Origin: Candidatus Leptovillus affinis | Lineage (GTDB): Bacteria; Chloroflexota; Anaerolineae; Promineifilales; Promineifilaceae | Assembly: GCA_016705235.1 (NCBI GenBank) | Contig: JADIYP010000006.1 | Location: forward strand, 744,001 to 808,000 | Direction of reading: 5' to 3' | DNA length: 64,000 nucleotides | Part shown: in pieces, positions 34,460 through 41,093 of the stretch | Numbering within the stretch: position 1 is the stretch's first letter | Layout: the number at the start of each line of letters is the position of its first letter | Notes under the pieces: generated by a model | Seen by the model: only the letters and a program-made list of their open reading frames with translations | Database searches by the model: none | Told to the model about the DNA's origin: nothing | Position numbers and translations under genes: made by a program

Positions 34460-35674
34460 ATGTACCGCATGACCCTTCTGTTTGCCCTCATCGCCGCCCT
34501 CATCGCCCCCACTGTATTTGCCGACGCATACTCGCCAGATGGCCCGGCCGTGCCGGGCACGCCGGATAGTGACGTAGGCGTAACGGCCGTTACCGCCGCC
34601 ACCTACGAAGAACAAGTGCTGGAACTCGTCAACCAGGAACGCTGGACCAACGGCCAACTGCCGCCCCTCAAAGGCAATGCTTTGCTCGACGCCGCCGCCG
34701 AAACCCACAGCAGCAACATGGCCGTGCGCAATTTCTTCGCCCACTGCGACCTGGATACCAAAACCTCGCCCTGGGATCGCATGGCCACCGCCGGCTACAC
34801 CGGCTGGAATTACGCGGCCGAAAATATCGCCATCGGTTACGGCACGCCGGCCGAGGTGATGAACGGCTGGATGAACAGCTCCGGCCACCGCGCCAACATT
34901 TTGTCTACCAACTTGCGCGAGATTGGCATCGGCTATGTCTACCAGGGCGACGATCAGGCAACTGTACGCTACGACAGCAGCGGCGATTGTAACGCTGACG
35001 GCACGTATAGTTGGGCGTTTTACCGGTATTGGACGCAAGATTTTGGCCGCATCAGCAGCGTCATGCCCGTGGTGATCAATCGGGAAGCCTACGAAACCAC
35101 CTCGCGGCAGGTGGATTTGTATATGTATGGCGATGGGTGGGCGACGGAAATGCGCTTTCGCAATGAAAGCGGCGACTGGGCAGCCTGGCAGCCGTATCAA
35201 GCCAATGCAGTCTGGCAGTTAAGCAGCGGCAGCGGCGTAAAAACCGTTTACGCCGAGTTAAAGGATGGCAGCGGCACCATCCGCAGCGCAAACGATGCCA
35301 TTTTACTGACGCTTCCGGGGCCATCTTTGGCCGTAAGCAGCAATACCTTGAGTTTTGCCTTGCAGGCCACCGGCGCAGTCACGCAGACGCACAATCTGGT
35401 TATCCAAAATACCGGCGGCGAGCTGCTGACCTGGACGTTGACGGAGGAACCCACGGCCGGCTGGCTAACGGCCGTGTCCACCACCGGAACCATCGACAGC
35501 GAAGCGGAAACGGCCGTGCCCCTCACCGTTTCCCGCCTGGGCCTCATTCCGGGCGTTTACACCACCACCCTGCGCATCGACGCTGGCGCCGCCGACAATT
35601 CACCGCAGTCCATCATTGTCACCTTTTTGCTAACCGAACAGCAGCCGGTTTTCCTGCCGATAACCTTGAAATAA
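34460..35674 (+). CDS. Secreted CAP/SCP-domain protein with Ig-like module and F-L-P tail
   Basis: 404 residues, ATG at 34460 with GGAGG 8 bases upstream. Signal peptide LLFALIAALIAPTVFADA. Residues about 55-195 are a CAP domain: EEQVLELVNQERWTNGQLPP, HSSNMAVRNFFAHCDL, NYAAENIAIGYGTPAEVM and SGHRANILSTNLREIGIGYV. A middle part with MRFRNESGDWAAWQPY resembles surface-protein modules, then a BACON/Ig-like domain (LAVSSNTLSFALQATGA ... LTWTLTEEPTAGWLTA). The chain ends QPVFLPITLK. CAP proteins are secreted with varied roles. Monocistronic. Confidence 0.85.
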   Translation: MYRMTLLFALIAALIAPTVFADAYSPDGPAVPGTPDSDVGVTAVTAATYEEQVLELVNQERWTNGQLPPLKGNALLDAAAETHSSNMAVRNFFAHCDLDTKTSPWDRMATAGYTGWNYAAENIAIGYGTPAEVMNGWMNSSGHRANILSTNLREIGIGYVYQGDDQATVRYDSSGDCNADGTYSWAFYRYWTQDFGRISSVMPVVINREAYETTSRQVDLYMYGDGWATEMRFRNESGDWAAWQPYQANAVWQLSSGSGVKTVYAELKDGSGTIRSANDAILLTLPGPSLAVSSNTLSFALQATGAVTQTHNLVIQNTGGELLTWTLTEEPTAGWLTAVSTTGTIDSEAETAVPLTVSRLGLIPGVYTTTLRIDAGAADNSPQSIIVTFLLTEQQPVFLPITLK

Positions 35675-35687
35675 ACCAGGGCCTATG

Positions 35688-35720
35688 AGATTGGTCCAAT
35701 CTCGGAGATTGGACCAATCT
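35688..35720. repeat. Paired 15-bp palindrome, second locus
   Basis: AGATTGGTCCAATCT at 35688 and AGATTGGACCAATCT at 35706, again 18 bp apart. It lies between convergent stops at 35674 and 35749 and could fold as a terminator in both directions. Confidence 0.9.
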
Positions 35721-35748
35721 GGCCGCCGGGTTGGTTCATCCTTGTTCC

Positions 35749-37890
35749 CTATAAATTCCGCACAAAATAATCGCGGATTTGCTCTTCCATGAAGATGCGG
35801 TCGGCCAGGCCGCGCGGCGAGTGGCGCTCGTTGGGGAACAGCAGCAGATCGTAGGGCTTGCGGGCGCGGATGAGCGCGTTAATCAGGCGGGCCGTGTGGC
35901 GGAAATGCACGTTTTCGTCGATCAGGCCGTGTACCAACAGCAGTTTGCCCGTTAATTTGTCCACATAAGCCATGACGCTGCCCGCAGTATAACCATCGGG
36001 GTTGGCCTGCGGCGTGCCCATGTAACGCTCGGTGTAGTGGGTGTCGTACCCGTCGTAGTGGGTGACGGGCGCACCGGCGACGGCAACCTTGAAGGTGTCC
36101 GGGGCCTGCGCCAGACACATCGCCGCCATGTAGCCGCCGTAGCTCCAGCCATAAATCCCCACGCGCGCCGGGTCGGCCAGCCCCTGCGCCACCAGCCAGC
36201 GCACGCCATCCACCTGATCTTGCACTTCGATGATGCCCATGCGCCCTTTGATCCAGCCTTCAAATGCCAGGCCGCGCCGGGCGCTACCGCGATTGTCCAG
36301 CATAAAAACCAGAAAGCCCTGCTGCGCCAGATATTGCGCCCGCATGTTGGCCGTGATACGCCAACTGTCCGTGACCATTTGGGCGTGCGGACCGCCGTAA
36401 ACGTGAACGATGGCCGGAAACGGGCCAACGCCAACCGACGGCCGATACATCGCGCCGATTAATTCTACGCCGTCGCGGCTGGGCAGGGTGACGATTTCCG
36501 GCGGCTGTAAGGTGAGGCGCGGCAAACGGGGATCGTCGTTGGCGTAAATTGTTTGCTGCGTGGTTCCATCACTCAAGGCGCAGAGGCGGACGCAGGGCGG
36601 CGTCTCCTGGCTCTGAAAAGCATCCAGAAAACGCCGGCCGCCGAGGTCGATGATTGGGCTGTGCGTGCCCGGCTCGCGGGTGATGCGCCGCGGCGCGCCG
36701 CCGGTGAAGGGAACGACATAAAGATGCGTTTCCAATGGGCTGTCGGCCGTGCCGGTGAAGTAGACAAGCTGGGCCTTTTCGTCCACGGCCGTTACCCCCG
36801 TCACCAACCATTCTCCCTGAGTCAACGGCCGTTCCAGCCGCCCATCGCCATCGTAGAGATACAGGTGCATAAAGCCGGTGCGCTCCGAACCCCAGAGGAA
36901 ACGGCCGTCCTTCAGCGGCGTAAACAGGTCGTGGAGATTAATCCAGACGTCGCTGGTTTCAGTGAGCAGCGTGCGTTTTGCGCCGGTTTCCACATCAAAT
37001 TCCACCAGGTCTAGTCGGGTTTGGGCGCGGTTTTCGATCTGGGCCGTGAGACGGCCGTTGGGCAGCCAATTCACCCGCGCCAGATAGATATCCTCGTCAT
37101 CGCCCAGGTCCAGCCAAATAGGGTCGCCGCCATCCCGGTTGACCACCGCCAGACGCACGTTGGCGTTGGCCTGCCCCGCAAATGGGTAACGATGGTCTTC
37201 CTGCGCCCCGTCGCCGGTCTGGTCTTTGCCCTGATGGACGATGCGGTAGACTGGGATGTGGGTTTCGTCAACCTCGGTGAAGGCCAGCCATTGGCTGTCC
37301 GGCGACCACCAGTAGCCGTCGCGGCGGGCCATTTCTTCCTGGGCGATATATTCGGCCAGGCCGTGGGTGCGCCCGGTGCCGCGCGCGCCGCGTGTAAGCT
37401 GGCGCGGCCCGCCGTTGGTCACTGGCATAACATAGAGTTCGCAGTCCTGCACAAAGGATACCCAGTTGCCATCTGGGGAAAAGCGGGCGTCTATCAGCGG
37501 CGAGCCGCTGCCATCCACCAGTAACTCCAGATCGGCTTCTGGCCCATATTGTAGATAGAGGCTGCCTTGCAGAGGGATGAGCAAACGGCCGTTTTTGCCC
37601 CAGGCGTATCGGGTGATGCCCAGGCTGTGCTGGCGCAGGCGTTCGCGGCGCAATTTTTCTTCGGACGACAGGCTTTCTTCCGTGTCGCCGCCGCCGGGCG
37701 GGGTGATGAGGGTGCGGGTGACGGCCGTTTCCGGGTCAAAGGCATATAACTGCTGCGACAAACTCCCCGCGCCGCTAAACAGATACGTCACGAGGCGATT
37801 ATCCGGGCTAAAGGCCAACGAGGCGGGAACGGCCGTGCCCGGCAGCGGGTATGTGGCAACATCTTCAAGGGTAATGGGTTGATGGGACAT
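35749..37890 (-). CDS. Dipeptidyl-peptidase IV-like serine peptidase (family S9)
   Basis: 713 residues. The N-terminal 450 residues are a propeller with FSPDGNWVSFVQDCELYVMP, WWSPDSQWLAFTEVDETHIP (the S9B Glu-bearing segment lies close by in the propeller) and repeated GxxW-type blades. The C-terminal alpha/beta hydrolase has YGGPHAQMVTDSW, VFMLDNRGSARRGLAFEG, nucleophile GIYGWSYGGYMAAM (Ser near residue 583), LVHGLIDENVHFRHT (Asp region) and LFPNERHSPRG (His). The catalytic triad is intact. No signal peptide, so it is cytoplasmic, unlike many DPP IV enzymes. Several TAV/NGR peptides reflect ACGGCCGT octamers. Confidence 0.9.
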   Translation of the reverse strand: MSHQPITLEDVATYPLPGTAVPASLAFSPDNRLVTYLFSGAGSLSQQLYAFDPETAVTRTLITPPGGGDTEESLSSEEKLRRERLRQHSLGITRYAWGKNGRLLIPLQGSLYLQYGPEADLELLVDGSGSPLIDARFSPDGNWVSFVQDCELYVMPVTNGGPRQLTRGARGTGRTHGLAEYIAQEEMARRDGYWWSPDSQWLAFTEVDETHIPVYRIVHQGKDQTGDGAQEDHRYPFAGQANANVRLAVVNRDGGDPIWLDLGDDEDIYLARVNWLPNGRLTAQIENRAQTRLDLVEFDVETGAKRTLLTETSDVWINLHDLFTPLKDGRFLWGSERTGFMHLYLYDGDGRLERPLTQGEWLVTGVTAVDEKAQLVYFTGTADSPLETHLYVVPFTGGAPRRITREPGTHSPIIDLGGRRFLDAFQSQETPPCVRLCALSDGTTQQTIYANDDPRLPRLTLQPPEIVTLPSRDGVELIGAMYRPSVGVGPFPAIVHVYGGPHAQMVTDSWRITANMRAQYLAQQGFLVFMLDNRGSARRGLAFEGWIKGRMGIIEVQDQVDGVRWLVAQGLADPARVGIYGWSYGGYMAAMCLAQAPDTFKVAVAGAPVTHYDGYDTHYTERYMGTPQANPDGYTAGSVMAYVDKLTGKLLLVHGLIDENVHFRHTARLINALIRARKPYDLLLFPNERHSPRGLADRIFMEEQIRDYFVRNL

Positions 37891-37904
37891 AGTTTCCTTT
37901 GGGG

Positions 37905-38013
37905 CTAGCAGTTTGTCGGAAAAGTACCCGTAGCCGCGGTTTCTTACCGCGTCTTCCAGAGGCGGGGTAAGGATACCCCGGCTACAAAAAGAGGTTCTCC
38001 GACAGCCTGCTAG
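37905..38013. repeat. Nested inverted repeat (CTAGCAG / GTAGCC arms)
   Basis: CTAGCAGTTTGTCGGA (37905-37920) faces TCCGACAGCCTGCTAG (37998-38013), and GTAGCCGCGGT..ACCGCG and GGGGTA..TACCCCGGCTAC form inner stems. It lies between the S9 gene start and the higA stop, both on the minus strand. Confidence 0.8.
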
Positions 38014-38018
38014 ATGGG

Positions 38019-38417
38019 CTAGATAAAGACAGTAGGGGAAACGTGGAAACGCCGCGCCAATTCACGAATCTGGCGTACGTTTAACTCCCGTTTGCCGTTA
38101 AGAACTTCAGAAACGACGCCTTGTGAACCCACCTCTGGCAGATCGCTTTGGCGCAAATCGTGTTCTTCCATCAGGTATTGCAGCGCTTCAGCGCCGCTGG
38201 CTGGTGGCATGGGATAATGTGCTTCCTCATAGGCAGCGATAAGCGTGCCCAGAGTATCCAGAAATTCGTAAAGTGGATGGTCTTCATCCGTACCCACTTC
38301 ATCCAGCAGTTGATTGAGCCGCTCTACGGCCCGATCATACTCTGCCTCATTACGAATGGTTAAATACGGACGAATTGCCGCCCAATGAGTCTGGATTTCT
38401 TGGGTCATGAGTGTCAT
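38019..38417 (-). CDS. higA: HigA-type antitoxin
   Basis: 132 residues. ATG at 38417 has GAGGAG 10 bases upstream and overlaps the toxin stop as ATGA; a GTG at 38426 would lie too close to that site. The N-terminal half is a HigA-like dimer region (EYDRAVERLNQLLDEVGTDE, HPLYEFLDTLGTLIAAYEE). The C-terminal half is an HTH_3-like DNA-binding domain: ALQYLMEEHDLRQSDLPEVG, SQGVVSEVLNGKRELNVRQI, RELARRFHVSPTVFI. It neutralises the toxin and represses the operon. Toxin-first order is typical of HigBA. Confidence 0.88.
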   Translation of the reverse strand: MTLMTQEIQTHWAAIRPYLTIRNEAEYDRAVERLNQLLDEVGTDEDHPLYEFLDTLGTLIAAYEEAHYPMPPASGAEALQYLMEEHDLRQSDLPEVGSQGVVSEVLNGKRELNVRQIRELARRFHVSPTVFI

Positions 38418-38701
38418 TTTTTCCACGCTCCTCGATCGTATTCCGCGTGTGTCAACACATGCCGGACATAGACCTTACCACGATTGAAATGAATAGAAGC
38501 GATAAGCCGATATTTATTGCCGCCAATGTTGAACACGATCAAATCACCCACATTGTCAGCGGAGGGAAATGTGCGTCGTAGTTCGTCAAAGCTGGCAAAT
38601 TCACTTTGCTCTAAAATCTTGTACCAGCGGGACAACGGCGTCTGGCTGTCGGGGTACTGTGTCCAGAAGTGTTGTAGAGCCTTGCGCGAAATGATGTGCA
38701 T
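38414..38701 (-). CDS. higB: HigB-type mRNA interferase toxin
   Basis: 95 residues. The RelE-fold HigB pattern: MHIISRKALQHFWTQYPDSQ, TPLSRWYKILEQSEFASFDE, VFNIGGNKYRLIASIHFNRG and VYVRHVLTHAEYDRGAWKK, the last block being the conserved C-terminal H-x-E-Y-D motif of ribosome-dependent HigB toxins. Co-directional and overlapping with the antitoxin gene. An operator-like palindrome lies 11 bp upstream. Confidence 0.9.
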   Translation of the reverse strand: MHIISRKALQHFWTQYPDSQTPLSRWYKILEQSEFASFDELRRTFPSADNVGDLIVFNIGGNKYRLIASIHFNRGKVYVRHVLTHAEYDRGAWKK

Positions 38702-38711
38702 CGATAAAGTT

Positions 38712-38728
38712 TATCTCATACTGAGATA
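38712..38728 (-). promoter_or_regulatory. Probable HigA operator
   Basis: TATCTCA and TGAGATA, perfect 7-bp arms with a 3-base spacer, placed immediately upstream of higB and close to the stop of the ABC-F gene. Autorepression by HigA through such palindromes is standard. Confidence 0.65.
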
Positions 38729-38737
38729 CAACACAAA

Positions 38738-40633
38738 CTATTCTGCGATTTCCGACAGCTCCAACCAGCGGGTTTCGGCCGTTTCCAGGGCGGCGCGCAC
38801 GGCCGTTAACTCGTCGGACAGCGCTTGCAGGCGGGTGTAATCGCTGCCGGCATTGTTGATGGCCGCTTCGATTTCCGGGATGCGTGTTTCCAGAGCGGCT
38901 AATTGGGCTTCAACGGCCGTCATCTCCTGCTTCTCTTTCCAGGTTAATTTACGGGAGACTGGAGACTGAAGATTGGAGACTGGCGATTGGCGCTCCGCAC
39001 TCCCCACTCCCCGCTCCGCGCTCTCCACTTCACGCTCCGCATTCAAAAGCCGCCGGTACGTCTCATAGGGCGACGGGAAGCGCGTGCCCAGCACGCCGTC
39101 CTCAAAGCTGACCAGAAAATCGACGTTGCGATCCAGAAAATAGCGGTCGTGGCTCACCACCACCAGGCAGCCCTGAAAATGGTCCAAGAACTGCTCCAAC
39201 ACTGCCAGCGTCTCAATGTCCAGATCGTTGGTTGGCTCATCGAGGAACAAGACGTTGGGCTGGCGCACCAGCATGTGGAGCAAATAAAGCCGCCGCCGCT
39301 CGCCGCCGCTCAGGCTGCCGATGTAGGTTTGCTGTTCGGCGCGGCTAAAGAGGAACCATTCCAGCATTTGCGCCGCGTCGATGCGGAAGCCGTCGGCGTT
39401 TTTGATGAGCGGCGCCGCGTCGGCGATGTAGTCGAACACGCGCTGGTCATCGCGCAGGCCGCCGCTCAACTGGTCGTAGTAGCCCAATTCCACCGTTTCG
39501 CCCCAGGCGACGGTGCCGCTGTCGGGCGGCAGTTTGCCGGCCAGGATGTTGAGCAGCGTGCTTTTGCCGGCGCCGTTTGGCCCCAAAATGCCCACGCGGT
39601 CGCCGGGAGCCAGCTCAAAATCAAGGTCATGGAACAGATTCAGGTCGCCAAATGTTTTGCCGAGGCCGCGCGCTTCGAGCACGCGTTTGCCCAGGCGGCG
39701 GCTGGCCAGGGAGATGGCAATTTGCGCCTCGCGCCGGTCGTGGCGCAGGACTTGCATTTCTTCCACGCGCTGTTTGCGCGCTTTTTGTTTGGTGCTGCGG
39801 GCGGCCGGGCTGCGACTGAGCCATTCCAGTTCGCGCCGCAGCAGCGCCTGCCGTTTTTTCTCGCCGGCCGCAAGCTGATCGTGGCGGTCGGCGGCTTTTT
39901 CCAGGTAACGGCCGTAATTCCCCGCATAACTCACCAACTGCCGCCGGTCCAAATCTACAATCCGATTCACCACCCGGTCCAAAAAATAACGGTCGTGGGT
40001 CACCATCAACAGCGCGCCTGAACGACTTTTCAGATACTCCTCCAGCCAGGCGATGGTGTCGGCGTCGATGTGGTTGGTCGGTTCGTCCAAAATCAGCAGG
40101 TCGGCCGGGGCGATGAGCGCGTGGGCCAGGGCCACGCGCTTGTGCTGCCCGCCGCTGAGCGTGCCGATTTTGTCGTCGAACTGGGTGATGCCCAGTTTGG
40201 TGAGGATGGTTTTGGCTATCGCTTCGGCGGCCCAACCATTGCTGCGGTCCATCACGGCCGTAGCCTCCGCAAAGGCCATCTGCAGCCGCGCATCGGCGGG
40301 GTTCTTTTGCAGCCGCTCGCTCGCTGCCTCATAATCGCGCAGCACGCGCATCAACGGCGCGTCGCTGTGAAAAACGGTCTCCAGCACCGTCAATTCTGGG
40401 TCCAACTCCGGGTCCTGGGGCAAAAATTGGATGCGCACATGGCCCCAAATGGTGATCTGGCCGGCATCCACGCCCTCGACTCCCGCCAACAGGCGCAGCA
40501 AGGTTGTTTTGCCGCTGCCATTGGGGCCAATCAGGCCGATCCGGTCGCCGTCGTTGATGAGCAAACTCGCGTTTTCCAGCAGCACGCGCTCGCTGTACTG
40601 CTTGCTGACATTTTCCAGAGTGACAAAATTCAT
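38738..40633 (-). CDS. ABC-F family ATPase (Uup/EttA type) with repeat-derived linker insert
   Basis: 631 residues. Two NBDs: first with GPNGSGKTTLLRLLAG, LSGGQHKRVALAHAL and LLILDEPTNHIDADT; second with GPNGAGKSTLLNILAG, LSGGERRRLYLLHM and LFLDEPTNDLDIETL. Between them is the interdomain helix pair (EKKRQALLRRELEWLSRSP). The C-terminal coil (TAVEAQLAALETRIPEIEAA) resembles Uup. Between NBD2 and that coil, residues about 528-560 (NAEREVESAERGVGSAERQ, then SPVSNLQSPVSRK) are encoded by thirteen DNA heptamers at 38954-39044. ABC-F proteins act on the ribosome, in translation or antibiotic protection. Which subfamily is uncertain. Confidence 0.9.
   Translation of the reverse strand: MNFVTLENVSKQYSERVLLENASLLINDGDRIGLIGPNGSGKTTLLRLLAGVEGVDAGQITIWGHVRIQFLPQDPELDPELTVLETVFHSDAPLMRVLRDYEAASERLQKNPADARLQMAFAEATAVMDRSNGWAAEAIAKTILTKLGITQFDDKIGTLSGGQHKRVALAHALIAPADLLILDEPTNHIDADTIAWLEEYLKSRSGALLMVTHDRYFLDRVVNRIVDLDRRQLVSYAGNYGRYLEKAADRHDQLAAGEKKRQALLRRELEWLSRSPAARSTKQKARKQRVEEMQVLRHDRREAQIAISLASRRLGKRVLEARGLGKTFGDLNLFHDLDFELAPGDRVGILGPNGAGKSTLLNILAGKLPPDSGTVAWGETVELGYYDQLSGGLRDDQRVFDYIADAAPLIKNADGFRIDAAQMLEWFLFSRAEQQTYIGSLSGGERRRLYLLHMLVRQPNVLFLDEPTNDLDIETLAVLEQFLDHFQGCLVVVSHDRYFLDRNVDFLVSFEDGVLGTRFPSPYETYRRLLNAEREVESAERGVGSAERQSPVSNLQSPVSRKLTWKEKQEMTAVEAQLAALETRIPEIEAAINNAGSDYTRLQALSDELTAVRAALETAETRWLELSEIAE
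38954..39044. repeat. Thirteen-unit heptamer tract inside the ABC-F gene
   Basis: Plus-strand units: GGAGACT, GGAGACT, GAAGATT, GGAGACT, GGCGATT, GGCGCTC, CGCACTC, CCCACTC, CCCGCTC, CGCGCTC, TCCACTT, CACGCTC, CGCATTC. Two heptamer families are joined. The frame is intact across it. Confidence 0.93.
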
Positions 40634-40715
40634 AGACCAATTATCTCCAGAGTGACCAACTCATCAAGCCGGTTTTAGCAGGGGCGCTTCCCCGCGCAGA
40701 AATTGCTGCTCCGCT

Positions 40716-40972
40716 GCCAGAAATGGTTCATCCGCTGCCAGAAATGATTTTCTGCAGCCAGAAAGGAGTTGTCCGCTGCCAGAAATGAGTTGTCCGCTGC
40801 CAGAAATGATTTTCTGCTGCCAGAAAGGAGTTGTCCGCTGCCAGAAATGAGTTGTCCGCTGCCAGAAATGAGTTGTCCGCTGCCAGAAATGAGTTGTCCG
40901 CTGCCAGAAAGGAGTTGTCCGCTGCCAGAAATGATTTTCTGCTGCCAGAAACGAGTTGTTTGCCGCCAGAAA
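40716..40972. repeat. Phased GCCAGAAA array 2 (13 copies, 20/21-bp period)
   Basis: GCCAGAAA (complement of TTTCTGGC) begins at 40716, 40737, 40757, 40778, 40799, 40819, 40840, 40861, 40882, 40903, 40924, 40944 and 40965. The 21-bp units carry spacer TGAGTTGTCCGCT-like, the 20-bp units TGATTTTCTGCT or close variants. It sits between the divergent ABC-F (start 40633) and M14 peptidase (start 41094) genes; the rest of this gap holds one ACGGCCGT octamer and the peptidase ribosome site. Confidence 0.95.
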
Positions 40973-41093
40973 TGAGTTGTCCGCAAGAAAGCGTGTTTTC
41001 AGATGGGGGAAGTGGGGTGTCGCACACGGCCGTTCTGCGCTAAACTTACTCGCCAATCTTACTGGCAACACCCCAAACACAAAGGAAGCCCTT

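Noticed and set aside
40716..40972. Coding sequence for a repetitive FLAADN/FWQQ peptide
   Set aside because: Several frames on both strands are open through the array, none has a ribosome site, and the pattern is explained by DNA phasing.
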